A stretch of 64,000 nucleotides of DNA. It comes from Candidatus Amarobacillus elongatus (lineage in GTDB: Bacteria; Chloroflexota; Dehalococcoidia; Tepidiformales; Tepidiformaceae). How positions within the stretch are numbered: the stretch's first letter is position 1; each line of letters opens with the position of its first letter. A model generated the notes under the pieces. It saw only the letters and a list, made by a program, of their open reading frames with translations, was not told the origin of the DNA and made no database searches. The translations under genes and the position numbers were made by a program. Below, piece by piece: positions 18,601-26,585 of the stretch. The stretch is taken from NCBI GenBank assembly GCA_016703545.1, contig JADJBX010000002.1, positions 548,549-612,548 of the forward strand. The letters run 5' to 3'.

Positions 18601-18644
18601 TTCGACCCAAAGACATTGAGGCGCGGCTCAGGGACATGGCCCAC
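15603..18644 (-). CDS. Giant secreted surface protein, C-terminal segment
   Basis: 1013 residues without a signal peptide or convincing start (GTG 18644). It continues in the same frame as the 18663-19259 segment, separated by one TAA and six codons, so it is probably the body of one larger protein. Composition is typical of an exported bacterial wall protein: Gly/Ala/Asp/Thr-rich, few Lys, repeated beta-rich stretches, several Cys. No catalytic motif is recognised. The last roughly 95 residues (LVTWTGADATPVADAL, then WLGYFPGG, NDLTKLMSGAAYWIAIKG) match in pattern the C-terminus of the metalloprotease at 26586. Likely cell-surface or matrix protein; role unknown. Confidence 0.7.
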   Translation of the reverse strand: MGHVPEPRLNVFGSNVVACSPGSSAEVTFNGVEPGPLGSGQGLRVTETVRFTFSTTVTQKKVFLAWAGNRVILEADWRVLPGDTAALTIGPGNFVYTGEPYGRCQFNEGQGIRYVKGGGPGNFVAGLGAFLNGADEATVMLGENFDKAPTLNGGVETADEDQAEDAPLFPQDACISRVLFESEDPGQVDIEAFAADPIRGAGATAPVDVTKVAFVVYYMKFENVALSLVDDVSKGINHNSMALADWTPGNPWDASKDVTSVNWNVSRDLLVRGRVRGWFVNANPSGRPVNTDDPLNVLPANRWVLPDDWALLAGGPADNANNSTVTGTAEEFRPYYDIMIDPGQGRFALPAPYGAGMRVTTIADWPATASPAGSNTTTTLAIANSNSSSGIKAGVSISIGIGSVTTTKPALSVTNTRNVSAVGFIYNAAGDIIGSTITLTTPLIAVPAAGTPVVVISPAPFEGPYSLIDLCSPSPAYNDCLAGSFDQGVNAAGAALSNSFGPLRDTAMRDGDVDRWDAPMPVAMVSVKIRGTGFIHQVWKSYVYYTGTQNGTPYVDGGDQFFPNPYYNSEIPDSPYIPAVVSGGGYLWDSWGTDGAPFMDDGPRGMGPYDAWRAVRIGTNSAGIGDPGLNTDDALELADIRARYLALSDSAEAASISRDLVVYSDNHGEFMVAANGDFKTDLTACAANTLGGGKQCKTGDAVGKGTLTATADYPDFRGKHFPVKSNDAVVTWTWGGYKDVTVENDPAGNAQYKYVVFHAMDRDGFCRPVPNTGMVLLHSVLTAEDAASSITNYPTRGAKDPIETIDFLIDSGEGIILATNAVPSAPAVATGTINNGRQFAAGVNTFSIEQNDPAQTGILEFPKSSQAAAGATDECQAWIKVSNSLLGVLDVLTVAHDDEGDIAFDSIIDLQGTATFTLNFRWSLVTWTGADATPVADALKGTGANDAGNDISDQVTVVYGWDAPAQDWLGYFPGGVNVPGANDLTKLMSGAAYWIAIKGPGAVNWTIATDVGQ

Positions 18645-18662
18645 CGTTCCGTCGGCCTGGAG

Positions 18663-19259
18663 TTACGTCGCCCCCAAAGCGATGAGCACCGGGTCGCCGG
18701 GGACGTGCGCCGCCGCCGTGCTGCCACCGGCGGCGCCGGTCAGGCTCACGCCCCGGGTGACCTCCAGCGTATTGCCGCTCACATGGGTCACGAGCATGAA
18801 CTCGGCGCCGATACGGATGACATCGCCTGCCCTGAAGACCGGTCCGAACTGGACAGTGATCTGCGCGTCGTTGGCGCCGGGAGCGCTGCTGAGGAGGTCG
18901 TCGTACAGGACGCCACAGCCCGAGTGGGCCACCGTCCAGCGCACGCCGACGAGCGCGGTCCGAACCACCGTATTGCTGCGTGTGACGTGGCTGCCGTTGA
19001 AGACGTCGCGAATGATTACGGGCGCGCCATTGGGCGTCTGGTAGGCGTTGTAAGCGGGGTTCAGGACCAGGTTGACGTTCGTCGTCAGGACGGGCGCCGC
19101 CTGGCTATCGCCCGTGGCCGTTCCGGTTGCCCCACCCGTGAGCGTGACGGTGCTGTCCTCAAGGACGTTCCATTCCTTGATGAGGGCGCGGTTCTGGCGG
19201 ACGGGTCCTTCGCCGTTGCCATTGGCGTTGGTGTCCCAGTCGACGTGCACCGGGGTCAC
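18663..19259 (-). CDS. Giant secreted surface protein, middle segment
   Basis: 198 residues with no signal peptide. It appears to be the middle of a single gene. Upstream, the same frame runs on as GAGDQEISVNFVSSDG before the GTG at 19259, meeting the first segment after a one-base shift in a GGG run near 19305. Downstream it ends at TAA (18663-18665) and the frame continues as LQADGTVGHVPEPRLNVFG. The sequence is beta-rich (ITVQFGPVFRAGDVIRIGAE, VTRGVSLTGAAGG) and resembles repeated Ig-like or coat-type modules. A CAA-to-TAA change would explain the stop. Confidence 0.6.
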   Translation of the reverse strand: MTPVHVDWDTNANGNGEGPVRQNRALIKEWNVLEDSTVTLTGGATGTATGDSQAAPVLTTNVNLVLNPAYNAYQTPNGAPVIIRDVFNGSHVTRSNTVVRTALVGVRWTVAHSGCGVLYDDLLSSAPGANDAQITVQFGPVFRAGDVIRIGAEFMLVTHVSGNTLEVTRGVSLTGAAGGSTAAAHVPGDPVLIALGAT

Positions 19260-19296
19260 ACCATCGGAGGAGACGAAGTTGACGGAGATCTCCTGG

Positions 19297-20571
19297 TCAC
19301 CAGCTCCGGTCGGAAACCCACGAGAAGCACGAGGCGCCGGCGAGACCGCCGTTGCCGGGAACGCCTGCGACGATGTCGCCCACGGGGCGGCCGTTACCGG
19401 TGAAGATCTGAACGTCGGTGAAGGTCGGGTTCTGCGGCTGCACCACGGACTCGAGCCCGTTGTAGCCGCCCCCGGGAACGACGGTGATCTGCGTGTTGGG
19501 AAGGTTCAGCGGAATCGTGGCCGCGATTGGCGTTGGGTTCGTTATCGTGCCCGTGTCGGCGACGACGGTGCACACGACGTGGCGCGAACCGCGGACGTTG
19601 TTCTGCACGTCCTGGCCGCCGAACGTCTCACCTTCGATCACGACCTCCGTCGCGTTGTCGGCCATGTGCCGAAGTTCCGGCGTGATCGTGTCGATCCGCA
19701 CTGGGTACGACGTGTAATTGACGACGCTATCGAACGGCAGCACCTGCTGGGCCGTGACGATTCCCGGCGGCTCCTGCGGGCCCCACTGCTTCAGCCGCAA
19801 CGCCACGATGTGCGTGCCGGGCTTCGAGGCGATGACCTCGGCGAACACGAGCGAGCTCGTGAGGGTGTCGTTGTCGGGGGCGACCGCGTGCGGCGCGACC
19901 GTCACCACGAGCCCGTCCGGGTTGTAGAGGTCGCCCAGCGAGCATTCGATGTCGATGTCGGGCGTGCCATCGCTGTCGCTCTGGCAGGTCGAGCCCGCGG
20001 GCACGACGAACGTCATCGCGACGGGGCTGCCGAACCCGGGGGTGTACACCGCCTGGCTCGGGTGCGCACCGCCGACGGAAGAAAGGGAGAAGCTCCCCGA
20101 GGCCGCGGAGACGATCGTCGTCGCGCCGTCCCGGAAGGTGACCACACCCGGCCCGAACGTCGTGCCCGGACCGGTCAGGACGCCTTCCAGCGTGAAGGTG
20201 TGCGTGCCGGAGCCAACAGGAGCGGAGCTCGTGCACTCGGTCGCGGTCAGCTGGCCGTCCGCGAGCCCGGAGGTGGGGCACACGAACCCGGGCGACGTGA
20301 TGGACGCGGGCACGAGGCCTGGAATGGCGGCGAACTCGACGCCCACGTTCCCCGTCGAAGCCGCGGAGAGGTTGAGCTGGAACTGCAGCGTGACGATGTC
20401 ACCGGCCGCGCCGCTGTTCGGCACCGACGTCCAGCTCGCCGAGCCGGCGAAGGCCGCGCGTGCATCCGGGGCCCTGCCCGCGATGGTGGCGGCGATGACG
20501 GCCAGCAGCGCGAGGAGCACGGAGGCCACTCGCCAGCGGGTCCTGGTAACGGCGACGGATTGGGTGCGCAT
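19297..20571 (-). CDS. Giant secreted surface protein, N-terminal segment with signal peptide
   Basis: 424 residues. Start ATG 20571 has a GGAGG site. The first 39 residues form a long Sec signal: basic n-region (TRTRWR), hydrophobic ASVLLALLAVIAATIAG and an ARA-like cleavage site. The mature part is Ser/Thr/Gly/Val-rich beta structure with paired Cys (GFVCPTSG, ATECTSS, STCQSD, IECSLGD). It ends at TGA right after CFSWVSDRSW, where a one-base shift leads into the next segment. The surface localisation is well supported; the ligand or function is not known. Confidence 0.75.
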   Translation of the reverse strand: MRTQSVAVTRTRWRVASVLLALLAVIAATIAGRAPDARAAFAGSASWTSVPNSGAAGDIVTLQFQLNLSAASTGNVGVEFAAIPGLVPASITSPGFVCPTSGLADGQLTATECTSSAPVGSGTHTFTLEGVLTGPGTTFGPGVVTFRDGATTIVSAASGSFSLSSVGGAHPSQAVYTPGFGSPVAMTFVVPAGSTCQSDSDGTPDIDIECSLGDLYNPDGLVVTVAPHAVAPDNDTLTSSLVFAEVIASKPGTHIVALRLKQWGPQEPPGIVTAQQVLPFDSVVNYTSYPVRIDTITPELRHMADNATEVVIEGETFGGQDVQNNVRGSRHVVCTVVADTGTITNPTPIAATIPLNLPNTQITVVPGGGYNGLESVVQPQNPTFTDVQIFTGNGRPVGDIVAGVPGNGGLAGASCFSWVSDRSW

Positions 20572-20702
20572 TAGGAGACCTCCGGTTTTTCAGACACGGA
20601 GGGGCCCGGCAGACCTTCCCCGTCCGCGCACTATGGCGCATGCGAGCGAATACGCAATCGGCGAATCGGATATTTTTGTGAAGATCTTCTGATCCTTGGG
20701 GA

Positions 20703-21641
20703 TTAGCCGGCCCGGGGGCTTGCGCCGCCCTCCCCCACCACCGCCGCGCGGGCCGCCGGCTGCGGCCGGCTGACGGCCGCGAGGGCACGCGCGAACTCCG
20801 CCCCCAACAGCAGGATTGAAGCGTTGATGAACATCCACAGGAGGAACGCGAGCGCCGTGCCGAAGCTGGCGTAAATGGCGGTGTCGGTTGAGAACGGGGT
20901 CATCGCGAACACGGCCGCGTAGATGTTCTTCGCCGTTTCGAAGAGCACGGTCGCGAAGAACGCGCCGGCCAGCGCTTCCGCCCAGAGGGGAGGCACGGTG
21001 GGCACCACGCGGTAGAGGACCGTGAACATCGCGAACGTGAACATCGCCGGTACCGCGTACGAAACGAGCCGGATCGCCTCGTTCGTGTTCAGGTCGAGGC
21101 CGCCGATGCTCCCGGCGCGCTCGATGAGCACCTGCGCGACCGCGCTCAGCGCAAGCGCGAGCACGATCAGCAGCCCCAGGACGGGGACGAAGGCGAAGTC
21201 CAGCAGCTTCGCGCGCCAGTAGGGGCGGGGTGTGGTGCGGTGGCTCGCGGCGTTCAGCCCGCGCCGGACGGCGGCGAAAATGCCGGTGCCGGACCAGAGC
21301 AGCGTGATCACGCCGAAGGAGAGGCTCGCGAGGCTGAACTCCTGCGCCCGGTGCACGATTTCGTTGACGTTCGCCTTGACGTCGGCCGTGTCCTGCAGCG
21401 GCACCTGTTCGAACACGAAGTCCACGATCTCTTCGCGGTCCACGACGAGGCCGAACACGGAGAGCACGATGATGCTGAGGGGCACGAGCGAGAAGATCGC
21501 GTAATAGGCGATAGCTGCGGCATAGGTGCCGCAGCTATCTTCGAAAAAGTGCTGGAAGGTGGCGGCGACGACGGAGACGGGGATCCGCAGACCCGAAGGG
21601 GCCATCTGCCAGAGGCGGCGAAGCGTGGCCGCCGCCGTCAC
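20703..21641 (-). CDS. YihY/virulence factor BrkB family membrane protein
   Basis: 312 residues from GTG 21641, two bases after the stop of the glycosyltransferase gene, so translation is probably coupled. Family motifs are present: TYAAAIAYYAIFSLVPLSII in the first membrane segment, LLWSGTGIFAAVRRGLN and a final YASFGTALAFLLWMFINASI. Six membrane segments are expected. Once called ribonuclease BN, the family is now viewed as membrane proteins of unclear function (transport or envelope). The pairing with a trehalose-synthase-like gene may mean a shared stress or osmotic role, which is inference. Confidence 0.88.
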   Translation of the reverse strand: MTAAATLRRLWQMAPSGLRIPVSVVAATFQHFFEDSCGTYAAAIAYYAIFSLVPLSIIVLSVFGLVVDREEIVDFVFEQVPLQDTADVKANVNEIVHRAQEFSLASLSFGVITLLWSGTGIFAAVRRGLNAASHRTTPRPYWRAKLLDFAFVPVLGLLIVLALALSAVAQVLIERAGSIGGLDLNTNEAIRLVSYAVPAMFTFAMFTVLYRVVPTVPPLWAEALAGAFFATVLFETAKNIYAAVFAMTPFSTDTAIYASFGTALAFLLWMFINASILLLGAEFARALAAVSRPQPAARAAVVGEGGASPRAG

Positions 21642-21643
21642 GC

Positions 21644-22909
21644 TTACGCTGCCGCCGAATCCCCGGCCAGTTGCCGCATCATGCGGATATAGTCGTTCAA
21701 GTAGCGGGTGATGAGGAAGTGGTCCCGCACATGTTCGCGGCCAGTATTCCCCATCCGCGTGCGCGTCTCTTCGTTGCAGAGCAGCTCCGCGACCCGCCGC
21801 CCGCATTCCTCGGCCGAGTCCACGAGGAACCCGTCCTGCCCGTCGCGAATCTGGAGGGGGATGCCGCCGACGTTGCCGCCCACCACGGGCCGCCCCTTCC
21901 AGAGCCCCTCGGCCACCACCAGCCCGAACCCTTCACGGGTGGACTTCTGAATGACCACCTGCGATGCGCGCTGGAAGGCGTTCACCTCGGGGTTGCCGAC
22001 GCCGTTGAGGTTCGAAAGGATCTTGATGTCCCAGTCCTCGCCAGCGTGACGGGCCACCTTCTCCCACCATTCCCAGCCCTCGGGGTCGTCGTTCGCCATC
22101 GAACCGACGAGCACGAGCTGCACGCCCGGGACCTCGCGCTTCACGATCCGGTAGGCGTCGATCACACCCAGCGGGTCCTTCCAGGGGTCGAAGCGGGAGA
22201 CCTGCGTGATGATGGGGCGGTTTTCGTCCACGCCGTAGCGCCGCAGGACCGCCGAGACCTCTTCCGGACTCATGTCGGCGTTCTTGATCGCGAGAGGATC
22301 GATCGCCGGGGGCGCGATCATCAGATTCGATGTCGGCATCCCCTCGCGGACGTACTGCTGCATCGTCCAGATGGAGCCGTCGTACTCCGACACAAACGGC
22401 CGCAGGAGGTCCCAAGCCTCCGGCTGTGCGTTCGTGAGGTCGATGTGGCAGCGCCAGATCCACCGGCCCTGGGGCTTCGCGCCATCGCTTTTGAGGATGG
22501 CCAGGAGCGGAGCCGGCTGCGGGTCGTGGATGAAGATGTAGTCGTAGTCGTCCCACTCGGCGGCGTTCTGCCGGTTGGTTTCGACCCAGAGGTCGCGTTC
22601 GTGCGCGGTCCAGTCGTGGGGCTTGCCCTGGAGGGCGTTGTGCATCGCCTTGGTCACGCCGAAGAACTCGTCGGTCCCGGAGATGACCTTCCAATCGGCG
22701 AGGATGCCGAGATCCCGCATGAGCGGAACCATGCTGTTGAGGATTTCTGCGACGCCGCCGCCGTACGCCGTCGCGTTGACGTGCAGGACGGACGCACCCA
22801 CGAGGTCCCTGGCTTCTTCGCGAAGCTGTTCGATAACCCCTTCGCGCACTGATTCACGGTAGCGCTCGAGGTGATTGTGCTGCGGGGGAAGATGCACGGT
22901 AGTGAGCAT
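21644..22909 (-). CDS. treT: Trehalose synthase-type GT4 glycosyltransferase (TreT family)
   Basis: 421 residues, normal for the TreT/trehalose phosphorylase-synthase group. N-terminal ASVLHVNATAYGGGVAEIL is the family signature; the C-terminal GT-B half has VSRFDPWKDPLGVIDAYR and the donor-site STREGFGLVVAEGLWKGRP with the E-x7-E pattern. TreT makes trehalose reversibly from an NDP-glucose and glucose; the related trehalose phosphorylase uses glucose-1-phosphate, and sequence alone does not fully separate them. It acts in the cytoplasm, supplying an osmoprotectant. Confidence 0.85.
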   Translation of the reverse strand: MLTTVHLPPQHNHLERYRESVREGVIEQLREEARDLVGASVLHVNATAYGGGVAEILNSMVPLMRDLGILADWKVISGTDEFFGVTKAMHNALQGKPHDWTAHERDLWVETNRQNAAEWDDYDYIFIHDPQPAPLLAILKSDGAKPQGRWIWRCHIDLTNAQPEAWDLLRPFVSEYDGSIWTMQQYVREGMPTSNLMIAPPAIDPLAIKNADMSPEEVSAVLRRYGVDENRPIITQVSRFDPWKDPLGVIDAYRIVKREVPGVQLVLVGSMANDDPEGWEWWEKVARHAGEDWDIKILSNLNGVGNPEVNAFQRASQVVIQKSTREGFGLVVAEGLWKGRPVVGGNVGGIPLQIRDGQDGFLVDSAEECGRRVAELLCNEETRTRMGNTGREHVRDHFLITRYLNDYIRMMRQLAGDSAAA

Positions 22910-22981
22910 GGAATTCAGCGTAGCGAACCTGCACTCACATTGGTGTGACGAATCCGGGCGTCTCCGCGCCAGTTTGTGCAG

Positions 22982-23683
22982 CTAACAGTCCGCATTCCTC
23001 CACGCCCCGTCCTCCCATACCCACCAATCGGGAAGCCGTGGCCGCCATGTACCGCCATCGAGGGTGAATCCCATCCAGGCGTGGGCTTCGAGAAGGTCGA
23101 AGTGGGCCACCGCGGGCACGCCCTCGCGCGCACCGGCAAAGGCGTTGCCCGCCTCCGCCGCCAGTTCCGCCTGCTTCCGCCGCACGATCCCGGCGGGCGG
23201 CGCGGCACCGCACCGGCGCGCGAACAGCCCCTCGGCTCCGCCTCCCCCGAGGATTGCGCGCTCGTAACGCCGGATCGCCGCGTCGAGCAGGCCCTCGCTC
23301 ACGGCGGGCGCGATGGCGGCGGGAGCGGCCACGGCCGGCGGGGGCGCGGCCGTCGGAGGCACGGCCGTGTCGAAGGTCACGGCGGCGGCGCGCGGGACCG
23401 TCGCCGAGGTGGGTTCGGTGGCGGTCGAGCTGGCCGCTGCCGTTGGTTCCGCGGTGGCGGGAGTGGCTGGCGCTGCGGCGGGCTCGACGGACGTGGCCAT
23501 CGCCTCCGCCTGCGTGCCCACCACGCCGCCGATGGGTGGCACGACCAGAGCAACGGTCGGGTGCGCCGCGCCCGCCTGCAGCCGGGCGCCCGCCGTGCCC
23601 GCGCTTCCCCGCGCGCCGCCCTGCACCGCGAAGGCGATCACAATCGCCGCAAACAACGCCATCCAGGAGACCCGTTCGCGCAT
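22982..23683 (-). CDS. Exported protein with Ala/Pro/Thr-rich linker, unknown
   Basis: 233 residues. The N-terminus (MRERVSWMALFAAIVIAFAV) is a signal peptide or membrane anchor. Residues 40-125 are a low-complexity Ala/Pro/Thr/Val linker of the kind that spans cell walls. The C-terminal 100 residues look folded, with two Cys and a Trp-rich end (HAWMGFTLDGGTWRPRLPDW, then WEDGAWRN). No family recognised. It is divergent from the membrane glycosyltransferase at 23848; no operon partner. Confidence 0.6.
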   Translation of the reverse strand: MRERVSWMALFAAIVIAFAVQGGARGSAGTAGARLQAGAAHPTVALVVPPIGGVVGTQAEAMATSVEPAAAPATPATAEPTAAASSTATEPTSATVPRAAAVTFDTAVPPTAAPPPAVAAPAAIAPAVSEGLLDAAIRRYERAILGGGGAEGLFARRCGAAPPAGIVRRKQAELAAEAGNAFAGAREGVPAVAHFDLLEAHAWMGFTLDGGTWRPRLPDWWVWEDGAWRNADC

Positions 23684-23847
23684 CCGTGCCCCTTCTCCCG
23701 AAGGTACGGCGCCTCGCGGCCCGCGGATGCCACCTGCTCAAGCGCCCATGTGCCTTACAAATGACTCTCAATGTCCCCGCGGATTACACAAATCGGTGGA
23801 AGTGCGAGCCCGGCCGCGCCATCCTCGCCGTGCGGGGCGGAGGGGCG

Positions 23848-26133
23848 ATGGCGGTTGCGCCGCGCGGACCTTTGCGAATCTGGCGGGTGCATATCACCCG
23901 GCCCGGCGTTCACGCGCGCCTGCTTTCTCCGGGCGGGCTGGTCCTCGCCTGTGTCGTCCTCGCCGGGCTGGCCGTGCGTCTCGCGTGGTGGTACGGGATC
24001 GTCAACGTCGATCCCTACGCCTACGCCGATTCCGCCGCCAGCATCGCGCGCTGGCAGCCCGCACTCGACCCCGACCTCGTCGGCTCGCTCTACTACACGC
24101 AGTACATCCGCTTCTCGCTGACGATCCCCGCCGCGGTCCTCTACCGCTTCTTCGGGCCTGGCGAAGGCGTTTCGACGATCGCGCCCATCGCCGCGTCGCT
24201 GGGGACGGCGGTCGTCGCATACCGGTTGGCGGCCCGGCCGGGCGGGACGGCGGCCGGGCTCGTGGCCGCGTCGCTGGCCGCGTTCTTCCCCCTCGCCGTT
24301 GTCAATTCCACGCAGTTCCTGCCCGACACGATGATGACCTTCTTCGCCAGCCTCGCGATGCTCGCGTACATCGAGGGTCTCGCGCCGGGCCGGTCGCGCC
24401 GGGGTCGCGTGCTCTGCTTCTTCCTCGTGGGGGCGTCATGGGCGCTCGCGTTCTACGGGCGCCCGACGGCTGTCGCGCTGGCCATTCCCTTCGCGGCGCT
24501 GTTCGCGCTTCGCCGCCCCTGGCGCCTGGAGGTGCTGGCCGGCGTTCCGGGCGCCGCCGTGGTCGTGCTTGGGGTGCAGCTGTTGCTGCTCTCCCTTGGT
24601 GGCACCCTGTTCGAAGACCTTCACACCCTCCTGACCGAAGGCCGTGGGCACGCCCCCGGTGCCCTCCAGTATTCGGATGTCGACTTCAGCTACGCGCGGT
24701 ACCTCTGGCAGGACCCGATGTTCCTGCCGCTGACGCTCTTCGCGGGCGGCACGATCGCGCTCGGTGTGATCGGTGGACGCCGTTTGCTGCCCCGCTGGCC
24801 GGCGTTCGAACTCGCCGTGCTCGCCGTCGGCCAGTACCTCTATTTCGCATTCCTCATGCGGTTGCCGGGGCTGTACTCGTGGTGGAAGGAGCCTCGGTAC
24901 GCGATGTCGATGCTGGTCCCGCTGTTCGCGCTCGCGGGCGTCTGCGTGGCCGCCTGGCTGCGCGCGCTGCCGCCATCGGCGCGGGCCGCGGCCGGGATGT
25001 GGGTGGCCGGCGCGCTCGCCCTGTACGGCGTGCTGGGCATCGATGCCGTTCGCGAAGACCACGCCGCGTGGCAACAGCAGCGGGTGGGCCGCGTCGAGGA
25101 GGAGTTGGCCGACTTCCTGGCTGGATACCCGGCGGTGCCCGTCTTCACCTGGAACGACGACATGGCACGGTACCTCAGCTTCTACACGGGCCTCGACGAC
25201 GCCACCGTGTACGACCGCGCGCACAACCGGGGGGCGGTGCGAAACCGCTTCGATCCCGCCGGCCGCAGCCTCGTCACGCCGGGCGCGTTCGTCCTCGTGG
25301 ACCCGGGCCAGGACCTCGATGGGCTCGCCACGAAGGTGCCTGCCCACTGGACGAGGGCGTGGGAACGGGGACGGCTGGTGCTGTATCGCGTGCCGCCCCT
25401 AGCCCCCGCTCCGCCCGCCGCTGCTGCGGGCATCGCGGTCCAGGCGGCGCGCGCGTTCCCGCAGCAGCACGTGCTCGTGCTGGTCACGCTCTCCGAAGCC
25501 GCGAACGGGCTGCGCGCCGGGGAGTTCGGTTTCGCCTGCGGCGTGGACGCTCCCACGGGTCAGCCCGCCCGCGTGCTCGAGCGCGCCCTTCCCGCCGGCA
25601 CCCGCGCGTTCGCGGTTGACCTCCCCGTGGACACGCTCGTGGACGGTGTCCTCTGTGCGCCACTCTTCCGGCTCGCGGGCGATGAGGCGTGGCTGCGGGG
25701 CGAACCCGTTGCCGTGCCCCCGGTGCGCGTTGCGGAACCCGAACACGCCTTCACCGTCGACCGCGACCTCGAACGTTCCCGCGAGTCCGGCTGGTTCCGA
25801 TTCGACCAGCCCGAGTTCGGCGACGGTGGCGGGGCCATCGCCATCGAGCCGTGGCGCCCGCTGACCATGACCGTCGACCCCGTCCCGGCCGGTTCGTATC
25901 AGCTGCAACTGCGCGTGTACGACTACTCCGGCGGCGGCGCGAACCGCGTGCTCGTTTCCTTCGGAGGGGTCGACCGCGAGGTCTCCTGGGGAAGCGGGTC
26001 GGGCGGCGTCATCACCGTCACCGTCGACCTGCCCGGGACCGCGGGCGGCAATCGCGTCGTGGTGACGCCGCTGGAGGCGGGCCAGGACGCCATTCTGATC
26101 GACCGCGCCGTGCTGACGGCCGCGCCCCAATGA
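23848..26133 (+). CDS. GT-C (PMT/ArnT-like) membrane glycosyltransferase with C-terminal beta domain
   Basis: 761 residues from ATG 23848, with a GGAGG site; the frame is open upstream but that part is an implausible Arg-rich sequence. The first 400 residues have about ten hydrophobic segments and the GT-39/PMT_2 pattern: an acidic first loop (VDPYAYADSAASIARWQP) and a later NSTQFLPDTMMTFFASLAML. A soluble extracytoplasmic part follows; residues 640-760 resemble a carbohydrate-binding beta-sandwich (YQLQLRVYDYSGGGANRVLV). It probably transfers a lipid-linked sugar to a wall polymer or protein. The acceptor is unknown. Confidence 0.8.
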   Translation: MAVAPRGPLRIWRVHITRPGVHARLLSPGGLVLACVVLAGLAVRLAWWYGIVNVDPYAYADSAASIARWQPALDPDLVGSLYYTQYIRFSLTIPAAVLYRFFGPGEGVSTIAPIAASLGTAVVAYRLAARPGGTAAGLVAASLAAFFPLAVVNSTQFLPDTMMTFFASLAMLAYIEGLAPGRSRRGRVLCFFLVGASWALAFYGRPTAVALAIPFAALFALRRPWRLEVLAGVPGAAVVVLGVQLLLLSLGGTLFEDLHTLLTEGRGHAPGALQYSDVDFSYARYLWQDPMFLPLTLFAGGTIALGVIGGRRLLPRWPAFELAVLAVGQYLYFAFLMRLPGLYSWWKEPRYAMSMLVPLFALAGVCVAAWLRALPPSARAAAGMWVAGALALYGVLGIDAVREDHAAWQQQRVGRVEEELADFLAGYPAVPVFTWNDDMARYLSFYTGLDDATVYDRAHNRGAVRNRFDPAGRSLVTPGAFVLVDPGQDLDGLATKVPAHWTRAWERGRLVLYRVPPLAPAPPAAAAGIAVQAARAFPQQHVLVLVTLSEAANGLRAGEFGFACGVDAPTGQPARVLERALPAGTRAFAVDLPVDTLVDGVLCAPLFRLAGDEAWLRGEPVAVPPVRVAEPEHAFTVDRDLERSRESGWFRFDQPEFGDGGGAIAIEPWRPLTMTVDPVPAGSYQLQLRVYDYSGGGANRVLVSFGGVDREVSWGSGSGGVITVTVDLPGTAGGNRVVVTPLEAGQDAILIDRAVLTAAPQ

Positions 26134-26190
26134 CCGCCGGCCAACGTTCGCGTACGCTTGCCCGGGACGGCCGGGAGGCCAGGAGGACGC

Positions 26191-26448
26191 ATGCGACGCT
26201 GGTCAGCTCCGTTCGCGACGGTTTTCGGTGCGGGCGCCGCGCTCTGGCTTGGGGCCGCGACGGCGCTCGCCCAGGCGGCGGCCGCCACGCCCACGGGCGG
26301 CGAGGTCACGGGCACGGAGTCGGACGCGCCGCTCCTGGTGCTCGGTATCGGACTGCTGCTCGCCATCGCGGCCGGCAGCGCCTACCTCTTCTTCCGGAAG
26401 CCTTCGAAAGATGACGAGGACGGCCCGGATGAGGAAGTCCTGGCGTAA
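26191..26448 (+). CDS. Small exported single-pass membrane protein
   Basis: 85 residues. Signal peptide (MRRWSAPFATVFGAGAALWL, with ALA/Q cleavage), a short Thr/Gly linker, one membrane helix (LLVLGIGLLLAIAAGSAYLF) and an acidic cytoplasmic tail (KDDEDGPDEEVLA). Good GGAGG site before ATG 26191. It follows the GT-C gene by 57 bp and ends at a T-rich terminator. Function unknown; it could be a small partner of the glycosyltransferase. Confidence 0.7.
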   Translation: MRRWSAPFATVFGAGAALWLGAATALAQAAAATPTGGEVTGTESDAPLLVLGIGLLLAIAAGSAYLFFRKPSKDDEDGPDEEVLA

Positions 26449-26481
26449 GGGCACTCCCCTAGGCAGCGCCGCGCATCTTTG

Positions 26482-26500
26482 AAGGTCGTGGCGACCTTTT
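26482..26500 (+). terminator. Rho-independent terminator
   Basis: Stem AAGGTCG / CGACCTT with a TGG loop, the last bases forming TTTT. It closes the transcript of the GT-C gene and the small membrane protein. Confidence 0.65.
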
Positions 26501-26585
26501 GCGTCCGTTTTACAGAATTCGGCGGAATTGAAACGCGACTGATAGTCACATCGTTCCCGGCAGGGTTTGTTGCCGGAGGTGCGGT

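Noticed and set aside
23254..23847. Upstream extension of the GT-C glycosyltransferase frame
   Set aside because: Residues before ATG 23848 are Arg/Pro-rich noise and overlap the opposite-strand exported protein; the ribosome site is at 23848.
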